A stretch of 37,297 nt of DNA, taken from Treponema sp. (GTDB taxonomy: Bacteria; Spirochaetota; Spirochaetia; Treponematales; Breznakiellaceae). The stretch is taken from NCBI GenBank assembly GCA_009785215.1, contig WQWU01000025.1:1-37297 (forward strand). Reading direction: 5' to 3'. Within the stretch, counting starts at the first letter, position 1. Each line of letters begins with the position of its first letter. A program made the position numbers and the translations under genes. The notes below the pieces were generated by a model. That model was not told the origin of the DNA, ran no database searches, and worked only from the letters and a program-made list of their open reading frames with translations. Below are positions 7,176 to 15,538 of this stretch, piece by piece.

Positions 7176-7864
7176 TGTCTTTTTCCGTGATAAGCCATTA
7201 TATGAAATCTGCCGGTTGTGGAATCATATTCACCTCTTAACATAATAATGTATATATTACCGGCTCTTACCGGTATTTCCAGCCTTGCATTTCTTCTTTC
7301 ACCGCCGCGTAATGAAGAAGATATTGGTTCGTATTTATCAGTAAAAATTTCCAGGTAAGTGGAAGTTCCGCCTGTTGTTTCAATTATTAGGGTGTTATCT
7401 TCTGCTGCCTGAACGTAAAACCAGTATTCTTTTTTTCTTTCGATATTTCCGCTTCTAAAGGAATCTATGTTCAGCTGCAATGGAGTATAAGGAGTAAAAC
7501 TTGATGTTATACGATACGGTTTGGCTTCTCTGCCGTACATACTTAATCTTATAAAATATACATTTCCTGCCCTAATACTTAATTCCATCTTGTTGTTTCT
7601 CGCTTCCATCCAGTTATCGCCAATTGTTAAACGAACACGTTGTTCGTTTAGAACTTCCATAAATGTATCAAGCTCTCCTGTAATTTCCAGAGAAAGAAAA
7701 CCATTTTGCGCAGCCTGTAATCTAAACCAGTGATTATCATTGCCGGACAGTTCGCCTTCCAAAAATGATCCAACTCGCAGATCTCTCATTTCCTGCGAAA
7801 ATAAATCCGGCAAAAATGCAAACATCAATATAAATAAAAAAAATAATAAAAACTTTTTATTCAT
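7172..7864 (-). CDS. secreted protein with two PPC-like domains
   Basis: The 230-residue protein has a signal peptide (MNKKFLLFFLFILMFAFLPD, cut near LFSQ) and two repeats of the bacterial pre-peptidase C-terminal (PPC) type. Each has the pattern G-x-L-x-(15)-W-F/Y-x-V/L-Q-A, then ETTG or EITG, D-T-x-x-E-V and a final R-A-G-N-x-Y-x-I-x-L. The usual acidic DDDSGE turn is worn away here (IGDNWMEARN), unlike in the paralogues. PPC domains are beta-sandwiches appended to secreted enzymes and surface proteins; a stand-alone form suggests a binding or matrix role. It overlaps both operon neighbours by a few bases. Confidence 0.75.
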   Translation of the reverse strand: MNKKFLLFFLFILMFAFLPDLFSQEMRDLRVGSFLEGELSGNDNHWFRLQAAQNGFLSLEITGELDTFMEVLNEQRVRLTIGDNWMEARNNKMELSIRAGNVYFIRLSMYGREAKPYRITSSFTPYTPLQLNIDSFRSGNIERKKEYWFYVQAAEDNTLIIETTGGTSTYLEIFTDKYEPISSSLRGGERRNARLEIPVRAGNIYIIMLRGEYDSTTGRFHIMAYHGKRQ

Positions 7865-8558
7865 TTATTCTTCCTGCATGAATACGGTATGTACCGCTTG
7901 TTCTGCTTGCGCAAAAACCTTTTACTCTTATTAGATATGTTCCGCCCGCAAGAACAGGTATTTTTAATTTTGCATTAAGGTCTTCTCCCGAATCATCATC
8001 GGAAGTTATTAACATAAAAGCGCTGGTATATGCTTCCATGTAAGTGTCGGTATTACCTGTAGTTTCTATAACAATAAAGCCGCTAACATCTGCTCTGACA
8101 CTGTACCAGTAATCTTCTCCTTGTATTATATTTCCGTCTAAAAAAGAGCCGGTATTTAAAGTTATGGGAGAAGGCGTTGGTTTTTGCGAAAGAAAAATCC
8201 AGTAATCGCCGCGTCTGTCTCCTCTTAAAAAATAACCGCCTAATTTAACCAGAAGAGCAGTATTACCGGCAGTAAATAAATTTACCGCTGCATTTAGTCC
8301 TTCGCCTGAGTCGTCGTCTCTTGTTATAAGATTCATTTGTTCATCGTATACTTCTAAAAAGGTGTCAAGAGAACCAGTTGTTTCTATGATAATATTGCCG
8401 GGTCTAAAGGTTGTTATTTTATACCAGATTTCTTCGCCGGAGCCTAAACTGCCGGTTTTAAATGAATCGATACGGAAATCTTCAGGATTATGAGAAAAAA
8501 CATTCAAAATGAACATAAAAATCATAATAATCGATAAAAATAACGATTTTTTAGTCAT
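7857..8558 (-). CDS. secreted protein with two PPC domains
   Basis: First gene of the minus-strand operon, 233 residues. A signal peptide (MTKKSLFLSIIMIFMFILNV, cut after FSH) is followed by two PPC repeats, about residues 30-125 and 130-230. Each has the full core: W-Y-x-(I/V), IETTG, DT-(F/Y)-(L/M)-EVYDE, and an acidic turn DDDSGE-(G/D)-LNA that probably binds calcium. It is closely related to the genes at 7172 and 14489. AGAGGA in the leader serves as ribosome site. It is transcribed divergently from the flagellar operon, across an inverted-repeat region. Confidence 0.8.
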   Translation of the reverse strand: MTKKSLFLSIIMIFMFILNVFSHNPEDFRIDSFKTGSLGSGEEIWYKITTFRPGNIIIETTGSLDTFLEVYDEQMNLITRDDDSGEGLNAAVNLFTAGNTALLVKLGGYFLRGDRRGDYWIFLSQKPTPSPITLNTGSFLDGNIIQGEDYWYSVRADVSGFIVIETTGNTDTYMEAYTSAFMLITSDDDSGEDLNAKLKIPVLAGGTYLIRVKGFCASRTSGTYRIHAGRINE

Positions 8559-8593
8559 TTATAGTCCTCTTTTAATTTTCTTCAGCTTTCTTC

Positions 8594-8622
8594 CCATTAT
8601 ACCGAGATTTAGAGTATAATGG
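8594..8622. promoter_or_regulatory. inverted repeat with divergent -10 boxes
   Basis: CCATTATAC (8594-8602) and GTATAATGG (8614-8622) form a perfect 9-bp inverted repeat with an 11-bp spacer. Each arm contains TATAAT, reading rightward at 8615-8620 toward flbB and leftward at 8596-8601 toward the PPC operon. The -35 regions are weak. The arrangement suits a shared promoter/operator controlling both operons at once. Confidence 0.4.
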
Positions 8623-8647
8623 AAGCTGGATTTGGGGGGAAATCATA

Positions 8648-9262
8648 ATGGCTGGAAGAACAATACTTCTTTTGCTGCTAATAATAATACTGTCTGTAGG
8701 CGGTATTGTTTGGTTCGATTATCTTAATGTAATAGATGCAAAAAGCGTCCTTGCTCCTATATACAGATTTATCCCGTTTGTACCGGGAGACGGCAGGACT
8801 CAGCCTGGAATTGGTGCAGACGAACAAATAAACCTTAATGATGAAAGGCTTGCAATAAGGCTAGAAGCTCTGGAACTGCGAAGCTTTGAAATGGATACTC
8901 AGCAAAGAGATATAGACAATCGTTTTAACGAAATTATCATAATGTCGCAGGAACTTGAACGCCGCCAGCTTCAGCTTGAAGACATGGAAAATTCCCTTAT
9001 AACCAATGCTTTAGATGCCGAAAATAAGGATAGGAATGTCGAGCAGAATGCCCGGTATTTAACAGGCATGCCGCCTCAGAATGCGGTGAATATACTTGCT
9101 TCGTTAGATGACCAGAATGCAATCGATGTTATCCGAAAGACCGAGGAAATTGCACAAGCCGAAGGTTCCGCATCTATTGTGGCTTTCTGGTTTTCGCTGA
9201 TGGAACCGGCTAGGGCCGCTGAGCTTCAAAGAAAAATGGCAGGAAGGCCGCCTAGTCTGTAA
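8648..9262 (+). CDS. flbB: flagellar motor collar protein FlbB
   Basis: The 204-residue protein has one N-terminal membrane segment (residues 5-24), a coiled-coil stretch (about 65-125) and a C-terminal domain with PPQNAVNILASLDDQNAIDV, the pattern of MgtE-N/MotE-like proteins. Position and length match FlbB of Borrelia burgdorferi (about 205 residues), known from mutant studies as the base of the periplasmic collar around the spirochaete motor. The next gene is the hook-length gene, as in that organism. GGGGGGA at 8635-8641 is the ribosome site. It is the first gene of this flagellar operon, whereas in Borrelia it lies inside a longer one. Confidence 0.85.
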   Translation: MAGRTILLLLLIIILSVGGIVWFDYLNVIDAKSVLAPIYRFIPFVPGDGRTQPGIGADEQINLNDERLAIRLEALELRSFEMDTQQRDIDNRFNEIIIMSQELERRQLQLEDMENSLITNALDAENKDRNVEQNARYLTGMPPQNAVNILASLDDQNAIDVIRKTEEIAQAEGSASIVAFWFSLMEPARAAELQRKMAGRPPSL

Positions 9263-9306
9263 ATCACGCAACTCCTCCGGTCAGCTTAAATTAAGGAGGA
9301 CGGTTG

Positions 9307-10680
9307 GTGATAGCCATTACCGCGCAAACAGGATTCGATTATACAGAACCCATCCCGGTTGATTCAGTAATTGAACCCGAAGAAAACGAGGAAAGATCAA
9401 GTTTTGCGGAGCTTCTTGCAGGATTGCTGCAAAATACTCAGTCTGAGAAGTTACCCGTAATTGAAACAGAATCTGGTTTTGATATTTTAGCTTTGGATAA
9501 AAGCAAAAATGCAAACATGATTCTTACAGGGCTTGATATTTCTGCAGAAAAAACAGGCATCAATATAAAAGAATTTTCAGATATCGATCTTTCTGATTCA
9601 GCTATAGAGAAAGAGTATCAAAAAATTCTTGATATGGATCATCTTTTAAATAGTTCATTTAACATGGAAAACTTTAATGATGATAATATTGATATTGATG
9701 TTAAAACACTTGACCGCCTTGCAGATATAACATCATCTTTAAAAAATAAATCTTCGCAAAAAGACAATTTGGAAGCTTCTTCTGCTTCGCAGGTTTTTTC
9801 CGGATTGGAATCCAACGAAAAACGTGATATAGAAGATGCGCTTTTTGCGGCAGAGAGAAAAAAACGTATAACAGGCGAAAAAACTGAAGTAAATCCAGCT
9901 TCCAAAGATAAAGTAGAATCATCTTTTACAAAAAATACAACAGAAGATAATTCTGCTTTTTTTACCAGCCGCGATGATAATAAAATGCAGAACACAGGAC
10001 GGCTGGATGTCCGTTCGCGCCGTGACAGGGTTTCTCTGGAAGTGCTTGATAAACGGACAATTACAAATACGCCTGCCGGTACAGAACGCGGTTTTGCGTT
10101 AGCCGAAACTCCGGTAAGCCGTGTTTCAGGACAGGCTGGTACTCAGGAGATAACCCTGGATTTAAGGCTTCCGGATGCCGGACAAAGTTCGCAGGCTCAG
10201 ACAACATGGGAAACAAAAGCAGGCACAGCGCTGGAAAATATGCTTGCAAGAGAGCTTCATCAGAACTTTAACGGAGACATTGTCCGCCATGCTTCAATCG
10301 CTTTGCGTGACGGAGGGGCTGGAACAATAAAGATAAACCTTCATCCGGAAACCCTTGGAAAAGTAAAGGTACACCTGGAATTAACCGAAAACAAGATTAC
10401 AGGGCGAATTGTTGTGGAAAGCCAGGAAGCTCTGAATGCTTTCCGCAAAGAACTTGATGCTCTGGAACAGGCTTTTAAAGATTCCGGTTTTGCAGATGCG
10501 AGCCTGGATCTTTCACTTGCAGCAGACGGGTTTGGTGCAGATCAGGAGTTTAACGAAGGTTCTTTTACATCACAGATGATTGCATCAAGGTATGAGGATT
10601 CCCCGGGTAATGCAGAACAGGAAGCTTCGCTTGATATCTTTTTAAAACGGGGAACCGGCTCTATAAATATGCTCGCATAG
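9307..10680 (+). CDS. fliK: flagellar hook-length control protein FliK
   Basis: FliK-type ruler that is exported through the flagellar secretion gate and switches export from hook to filament. The start chosen is GTG 9307, 6 nt after AAGGAGGA (9293-9300); TTG 9304 sits too close. The long N-terminal part (residues 1-310) is acidic, Ser/Lys-rich and low in conservation, as expected of the ruler. The C-terminal Flg_hook domain (about 325-405) is recognisable by GTIKINLHPETLGKVKVHLE followed by TGRIVVES and EALNAFRKELDALEQAF. This is the gene called tap1 or flbC in other spirochaetes. It lies between flbB and flgD. Confidence 0.88.
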   Translation: MIAITAQTGFDYTEPIPVDSVIEPEENEERSSFAELLAGLLQNTQSEKLPVIETESGFDILALDKSKNANMILTGLDISAEKTGINIKEFSDIDLSDSAIEKEYQKILDMDHLLNSSFNMENFNDDNIDIDVKTLDRLADITSSLKNKSSQKDNLEASSASQVFSGLESNEKRDIEDALFAAERKKRITGEKTEVNPASKDKVESSFTKNTTEDNSAFFTSRDDNKMQNTGRLDVRSRRDRVSLEVLDKRTITNTPAGTERGFALAETPVSRVSGQAGTQEITLDLRLPDAGQSSQAQTTWETKAGTALENMLARELHQNFNGDIVRHASIALRDGGAGTIKINLHPETLGKVKVHLELTENKITGRIVVESQEALNAFRKELDALEQAFKDSGFADASLDLSLAADGFGADQEFNEGSFTSQMIASRYEDSPGNAEQEASLDIFLKRGTGSINMLA

Positions 10681-10713
10681 CGAACAAAGCATGAGAAATG
10701 CATAGGAGAATAC

Positions 10714-11211
10714 ATGGAAATTTCAGCAAATGTAAGATCAGCATCTGAACAATTAATTCAGAATTCAAGATTGTCTTCTGAACAAATGGCGCATACAAAC
10801 GAATTAGTTAACAACTTAAACAGGATTAATACTCCGGAACGCCAGCCTCAGCAGAATTTAGGGAAAGATGATTTCCTTAAAATTCTTATTACTCAGCTTT
10901 CGTATCAGGATCCGACAGCGCCGATGGAAGACAAGCAATTTATAGCGCAGATGGCGCAGTTTTCCACATTGGAACAAATGACATCTATGGCAGGCGATTT
11001 TTCAAAACTTACATCCATGCTGATGGGTAATGAAGCGTCCGGCGCTCTTGGAAAGAATGTAGAAATTGTCCAGGGTGAACGCACTGTTCATGGCATGGTT
11101 CAGGCTGTAACAAGAGGGTTTGTTCCCCAGGTGCTGGTAAACGGCAATTTTTATGATTGGGAACAGGTTCAAAAGGTTTTTGCAGAAGATAAGGAGAGAA
11201 TTAATTTATGA
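10714..11211 (+). CDS. flgD: flagellar hook cap protein FlgD
   Basis: The scaffold on which hook subunits polymerise. The family motif '[20 protein letters not shown]' is followed by [15 protein letters not shown] (residues 52-90), the most conserved part of FlgD. At 165 residues it is much shorter than the E. coli protein (about 230); the C-terminal beta-domains are reduced to one short segment ([10 protein letters not shown] to [10 protein letters not shown]). ATAGGAGA precedes ATG 10714. The stop overlaps the flgE start by 4 nt (ATGA), so hook cap and hook protein are coupled. Confidence 0.95.
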   Translation: MEISANVRSASEQLIQNSRLSSEQMAHTNELVNNLNRINTPERQPQQNLGKDDFLKILITQLSYQDPTAPMEDKQFIAQMAQFSTLEQMTSMAGDFSKLTSMLMGNEASGALGKNVEIVQGERTVHGMVQAVTRGFVPQVLVNGNFYDWEQVQKVFAEDKERINL

Positions 11212-12608
11212 TGAGATCATTGTTTTCCGGCGTTTCCGGACTTCAGAATCACCAAACCAGAATGGATGTTATTGGTAATAACATTTCTAACATCAACACA
11301 ACTGGTTTTAAACGCGTCCGTGTTAATTTTCATGACATGCTGTATCAACAGCTTCAGGGCGCTGCCCGTCCTACAGAAGACCTTGGCGGTGTAAACCCAA
11401 AAGAAGTCGGTCTTGGAATGTCTATTGCTTCGATAGACACAATTCACATTCAGGGAAGCTTGCAGAGTACCGGTAATCAGACAGACCTTGCTATAACAGG
11501 CAATGGATTTTTTGTACTTGATGATGCAGGCACTCAGCTTTTTACAAGAGCAGGCGCATTTTCGCTTGATGCAGAAGGTATCTTGGTTAATCCTGCAAAT
11601 GGTATGAAAGTCATGGGCTGGATGGCAAGAGAAGTAGAAGGCAATAGTATATTGGATGTTTCAAGCCCGATAGGACAGCTCGAAATCCCTATTGGCGGCA
11701 AAGATCCTGCAAAAGCTACAACCATGATTCAGTTTGCATGTAACCTTGATAAACGTACGCCGGAACTGCCGGACAACCCTTCGGCTTCGCAGGTTATTGA
11801 ATCAACATGGGCAACTACAATAAAAATATTTGATTCATTCGGCGATACACACGATATGCAGGTAGAATTTACAAGAGTACCCGGTACTGCAAACAGCTGG
11901 AATGCAACAGTAGTTGTTAATCCGCAGGATGTTATTCCTACAAATACATCGATTGGGTTCGGCGAAGAAGCTCCGGCAGCCGGCGGACCTCAGACTTTTG
12001 TTGTTAACTTTTCAAATAACGGAACATTGCTTTCTGCAGAAGACGGAGCAGGTAACGTATCCGGCGCTTCAGGTCAAGTGCAGATGTATGTAGCTTTTGA
12101 TGTTCCAAATGCGACACCAAACGAAGACGGAACGCCTTTAAGGCAGGAATTTGTTCTTAATCTGGGTACAGTCGGCGGTTTTACCAATTCAATTACTCAG
12201 TATGCAGAAGCCAGCTCGTCAAAAGCAGTAGAACAAGACGGCCGTACAATGGGTTACCTGGAAAATTTCGGCATTGATCAGTCTGGTACAATTACAGGTG
12301 TTTATACAAACGGAAGCACTAGAACAATAGGTCAGATTGCAATGGCAAGTTTTGCAAACCAGGGCGGTTTAGAAAAAGTTGGAAGTAATGCATTTAGATC
12401 TTCCAATAACTCAGGACTTGCAAACATTGGACCTGCCGGTATTGCCGGAAAAGGAAAAATTATCGCAGGAACACTGGAAATGTCAAACGTTGATATGGCA
12501 GACCAGTTTGTAGATATGATTGTAACTCAGCGCGGTTTCCAGGCTAACTCTAAAACGATACAAACTGCAGATCAATTGCTGCAGGAACTTTTAACGCTTA
12601 AGCGCTAA
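11208..12608 (+). CDS. flgE: flagellar hook protein FlgE
   Basis: The 466-residue hook subunit starts with [16 protein letters not shown] and the rod/hook motif NNISNINTTGFKR (24-36). It ends with the axial helix MADQFVDMIVTQRGFQANSK and TIQTADQLLQELL, which pack in the hook core. Lys165 (in PIGGK) and Cys178 (in MIQFAC) are present; in Treponema denticola FlgE these same positions form the lysinoalanine cross-link between neighbouring subunits that stiffens the periplasmic hook. The central domains (about 145-380) follow the usual FlgE layout. The gene is followed by a strong hairpin at 12621, which may limit transcription of the genes beyond. Confidence 0.97.
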   Translation: MMRSLFSGVSGLQNHQTRMDVIGNNISNINTTGFKRVRVNFHDMLYQQLQGAARPTEDLGGVNPKEVGLGMSIASIDTIHIQGSLQSTGNQTDLAITGNGFFVLDDAGTQLFTRAGAFSLDAEGILVNPANGMKVMGWMAREVEGNSILDVSSPIGQLEIPIGGKDPAKATTMIQFACNLDKRTPELPDNPSASQVIESTWATTIKIFDSFGDTHDMQVEFTRVPGTANSWNATVVVNPQDVIPTNTSIGFGEEAPAAGGPQTFVVNFSNNGTLLSAEDGAGNVSGASGQVQMYVAFDVPNATPNEDGTPLRQEFVLNLGTVGGFTNSITQYAEASSSKAVEQDGRTMGYLENFGIDQSGTITGVYTNGSTRTIGQIAMASFANQGGLEKVGSNAFRSSNNSGLANIGPAGIAGKGKIIAGTLEMSNVDMADQFVDMIVTQRGFQANSKTIQTADQLLQELLTLKR

Positions 12609-12620
12609 TAAACGGGAGTA

Positions 12621-12651
12621 AGAAGTAGGGAGACATAGTCTCCCTGCTTCT
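12621..12651 (+). terminator. strong hairpin between flgE and flbD
   Basis: AGAAGTAGGGAGAC (12621-12634) pairs over 14 positions, with one G-T wobble, with GTCTCCCTGCTTCT (12638-12651) around an ATA loop. It is followed by TTATATATA. It could be a partial terminator that makes flgE mRNA more abundant than flbD-motAB, or a processing/stability element. The GGGAG in its left arm is the only Shine-Dalgarno-like sequence before flbD. Confidence 0.7.
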
Positions 12652-12664
12652 TTATATATATGAT

Positions 12665-12862
12665 ATGATAAAAGTAACTAAACTGGACGGAACAGAATAT
12701 TTTTTGAACCCGCATCAGATTGAATGTATCGAGATTCGTCCTGATACAACTCTGATAATGCTGTCCGGCAGGAATCATATAGTAAGAGAAGAAGCGGACG
12801 TTGTTTTAGGCAGAATTAATGTCTACCGGAATAGTTTAAACCCGTCCGTTATACAGGAGTGA
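12665..12862 (+). CDS. flbD: flagellar protein FlbD (SwrD-like)
   Basis: A 65-residue cytoplasmic protein, MIKVTKLDGTEYFLNPHQIE then CIEIRPDTTLIML and VREEADVVLGRI, that matches the small FlbD/SwrD family found next to motAB in spirochaetes and Gram-positive bacteria. In Bacillus, SwrD raises motor torque; the same role is inferred here. It lies between flgE and motA, and motA begins 4 nt after its stop. No ribosome site lies directly before ATG 12665, and the intergenic region is taken up by the hairpin at 12621. Confidence 0.92.
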   Translation: MIKVTKLDGTEYFLNPHQIECIEIRPDTTLIMLSGRNHIVREEADVVLGRINVYRNSLNPSVIQE

Positions 12863-12866
12863 AGAT

Positions 12867-13658
12867 ATGGATCTAGCGACCATTGTAGGTATAGTCGGCG
12901 CTTTCGGAATGTTGGTTTTTACCGCTGTAAATACTGCAGGCGGTATGATTGGTTTTGTTCGATTGTTAAACCTGCCGTCTTTCGCTCTTGTTATCGTAGG
13001 GTCTTATTTTGCCGTTATGGTTGCCAATAACTGGAGTGTTGCTCTAGGTGCATTTAAGGTTATTCAAAGAACTTTTAACGTTCCGTCATTTAACGAACAG
13101 GCAATTATTCAAAAACTTGTAGCTTTCTCCGAAAAAGCCAGACGTGAAGGTTTGCTTGCATTGGAAGACGAGCTGGAAGATCTGGAAGATGAGTTCATGA
13201 AAAAAGGACTTCGCCTTGTTGTTGACGGAACAGATGCCACAATTATCCGCGATCTTTTGGAACTGGAAGTAACCCAAATGCAAAGCCGCCATATGATAAA
13301 TATTAACCTGCTTAACGGCTGGGCGGCTCTTGCTCCCGGTTTCGGAATGATGGGAACTGTTATTGGTCTTGTAAACATGTTATCTAACCTGGAAGACAGT
13401 TCTTCAATTGGTCCTAACATGGCGATGGCTCTTATCACAACGCTTTATGGTTCTGTTGTTTCAAACATTACTGTTATGCCCTGGGCAAGAAAGTTACAGG
13501 GGCAGGATACATATGAAAGTTCTGTAAAAGAAATGATTATAGAAGGTGTGCTTTCCATACAAGCCGGCGACAATACCCGTATTCTTGCAATGAAATTAAT
13601 GGCATATCTTAATCCAGGTATGCGTAAGTCGATGGAAGCAGAATTGCTTAAAGATTAA
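12867..13658 (+). CDS. motA: flagellar motor stator protein MotA
   Basis: Membrane half of the ion-driven stator. The 263-residue product has four hydrophobic segments (about 2-25, 32-50, 150-172, 183-203) and a large cytoplasmic loop with the acidic run LALEDELEDLEDEFMKKG that contacts FliG. PGFGMMGTVIGLVNML holds the conserved channel-lining proline, and ITTLYGSVVSN the second family motif. The length is typical of MotA/PomA. ACAGGAGTG precedes ATG 12867. It is followed by motB after 23 bp. Confidence 0.96.
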   Translation: MDLATIVGIVGAFGMLVFTAVNTAGGMIGFVRLLNLPSFALVIVGSYFAVMVANNWSVALGAFKVIQRTFNVPSFNEQAIIQKLVAFSEKARREGLLALEDELEDLEDEFMKKGLRLVVDGTDATIIRDLLELEVTQMQSRHMININLLNGWAALAPGFGMMGTVIGLVNMLSNLEDSSSIGPNMAMALITTLYGSVVSNITVMPWARKLQGQDTYESSVKEMIIEGVLSIQAGDNTRILAMKLMAYLNPGMRKSMEAELLKD

Positions 13659-13681
13659 TTAAGGATTAATTAGAGGGATAA

Positions 13682-14413
13682 ATGGCAAAAAAGGGAAAAA
13701 AACGAGAACCAGACGGAGCCGGCGATTGGATGGCAACGTACGCCGACATGATTACGCTCATGTTGTGCTTCTTCGTTATCCTTTTTAATCCTGATGATAT
13801 AACTCAGCAGCAATTAGATGCAATTTCTACATCTATGCGCATGGGCGGTATCGGCGCTATGCCAGGCGGATTTACCATATCTGCCGGCCGCGCTGCCGAC
13901 CTTGGAAATACAATTATGTCATTGCCCTCTATGGAACGCGGCAGATTAATGGGTCAGGCAGTACGCAGGGCAATTTCTGTTTTTCAGCCGGAAATACATT
14001 CCAATAAAATAAAAGTTACACAAACCGAGCGCGGCCTTGTTATTACGCTTGCAGGAGATGCGTTTTTCCATTCTGCAAGCGCAACCATCAACATGGAAGC
14101 AACAAGGCATATATTGCTTCAGTTAGGAACATTCCTTAACGATCCTTTATTGCAGGGCAGAAAATTCAGAATAGAAGGTCATTCCGATTCATGGGATGTT
14201 GATCCCAATGGCCCCTGGGAAGATAACTGGCACTTGTCTGTAGAGAGATCAAGAGCTATCTTGCGTTATTTAACAGCGCTTGGTTTAAATGAAAATAATT
14301 TTCAAATAGCGGGTTTTTCTTCTACAGTGCCGGTTTCAAGCAATGATACCGAAGAAGGCCGTGCAAATAACCGCCGCGTAGATATAGTTATTCTTGATCC
14401 AGGTCATTTGTAG
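13682..14413 (+). CDS. motB: flagellar motor stator protein MotB
   Basis: Partner of MotA that anchors the stator to peptidoglycan. Residues 16-38 (DWMATYADMITLMLCFFVIL) form the single membrane helix; Asp22 in the YAD motif is the ion-binding residue. The C-terminal OmpA-like domain (about 115-240) has FRIEGHSDS and ANNRRVDIVIL, the peptidoglycan-binding motifs. At 243 residues it is a normal length. In other spirochaetes fliL and the export genes follow motB in the same operon; here unrelated PPC genes follow, so the flagellar operon is cut at this point. Confidence 0.96.
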   Translation: MAKKGKKREPDGAGDWMATYADMITLMLCFFVILFNPDDITQQQLDAISTSMRMGGIGAMPGGFTISAGRAADLGNTIMSLPSMERGRLMGQAVRRAISVFQPEIHSNKIKVTQTERGLVITLAGDAFFHSASATINMEATRHILLQLGTFLNDPLLQGRKFRIEGHSDSWDVDPNGPWEDNWHLSVERSRAILRYLTALGLNENNFQIAGFSSTVPVSSNDTEEGRANNRRVDIVILDPGHL

Positions 14414-14454
14414 ACAATACAATAAACATGATTTACACTTATTTATCCCGTAAT

Positions 14455-14470
14455 GGCAGTTTTTACTGCC
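14455..14470 (+). terminator. hairpin after motB
   Basis: GGCAGT-TTTT-ACTGCC forms a perfect 6-bp stem with a 4-nt loop, 41 bp after the motB stop and just before the ribosome site of the PPC gene at 14489. No T-run follows, so it may be a weak terminator or a leader structure. Confidence 0.45.
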
Positions 14471-14488
14471 TGCGATAAGGAGTAATAC

Positions 14489-15514
14489 ATGAAAAAGAAT
14501 ATAAGTTTATTTATTGTTTTTTTATTTATTTTTTCCGGAAGTATTTATCCGCAGAATGCCCAGGATTTACGCATTGATACTCCTGTTTCAGGAAATCTTG
14601 GCCGCGGTCAGGAAGTTTGGTATAGTGTCAGAGCGCCAAGATCCGGCTTTTTAACAGTAGAAACTACAGGTAATATAGATACTTTTCTGGAAGCCTATGA
14701 TTCGCACCGGAATCTAATAACAGATGATGATGATAGCGGCGAAGGTCACAATGCAAAAATAGATATAGTTGTTGCTGCCGGCAGAACTTATCTTTTTAAA
14801 TTAAAAGGTTTTTCAGACAGCGTTTCCGGCCCATTTTATATTTCTGCATCGGTTAGACCTTTTCCAAATCCTATAGAACTGCGTTTCGGCAATCCGGTTT
14901 CAGTAAACATGAGTCCTGGGCAGGAGTTTTGGTATAGGGTACGGACAGGCAACAGCCCTCTTATTGTAACAGTAGAAACATCAGGTAATGCCGTTGATAC
15001 ATACATGGAAGCTTACACAGATACTTACGAACTTATAACTTCTAATGATGACGGCGGCGAAGGTTACAATGCAAAAATTGAACTTATAACCGAAGCCAAC
15101 AAAACTTATATTTTTAAAATTAGAGGTTACAACAGGGAAGAAAGCGGACGTTTTACCCTTGCGGCGAATTTTGCAGCAGTTCCGCAGGGAACGGGAAATA
15201 CGATTCGTTCCATGGCAGTACCCATAAGACCTGGAGAAGTTATAAATGTTTTTATCCGGGAACCTTACGAATCAAGATGGTTTAGATTTGATGTAACACG
15301 GACTGCAGATTTTGCGGTTCAGACAAGAGGAAATATGGACACCATGTTGTTTCTTTATGACAGCCAGGGAAATCAGCTTGACGATGATGATGATTCAGGC
15401 GAGGATTATAATGCTTTAATTTCCATTAGGCTGAATCCCGGAACTTACTTTATAGAAGTTAAAGGATTTTCGGATAATACAGGGCGCTTTACTCTTCATG
15501 CGGAAACCCGTTAA
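14489..15514 (+). CDS. secreted protein with three PPC domains
   Basis: The 341-residue protein has a signal peptide (about residues 1-22, cut after IYPQ) and three PPC beta-sandwich repeats, near 27-120, 128-225 and 235-340. Each carries W-(Y/F)-x-(V/F), VETTG or VQTRG, a DT-(F/Y/M) segment and an acidic turn (DDDDSGEGHNAKI, NDDGGEGYNAKI, DDDDSGEDYNALI), probably a calcium site. No catalytic domain is fused. It resembles the proteins coded at 7172-8558 on the other side of the flagellar operon. ATAAGGAG precedes the ATG. The next gene begins 24 bp later and shares the same domains, so both probably act together in the envelope. Confidence 0.8.
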   Translation: MKKNISLFIVFLFIFSGSIYPQNAQDLRIDTPVSGNLGRGQEVWYSVRAPRSGFLTVETTGNIDTFLEAYDSHRNLITDDDDSGEGHNAKIDIVVAAGRTYLFKLKGFSDSVSGPFYISASVRPFPNPIELRFGNPVSVNMSPGQEFWYRVRTGNSPLIVTVETSGNAVDTYMEAYTDTYELITSNDDGGEGYNAKIELITEANKTYIFKIRGYNREESGRFTLAANFAAVPQGTGNTIRSMAVPIRPGEVINVFIREPYESRWFRFDVTRTADFAVQTRGNMDTMLFLYDSQGNQLDDDDDSGEDYNALISIRLNPGTYFIEVKGFSDNTGRFTLHAETR

Positions 15515-15538
15515 CAAGCTGAATAATAGGAGATATAA

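Noticed and set aside
12621..12651. Attachment site or IS remnant between flgE and flbD
   Set aside because: A short perfect hairpin with no flanking duplication or transposase sequence; a terminator-like or processing element is simpler.
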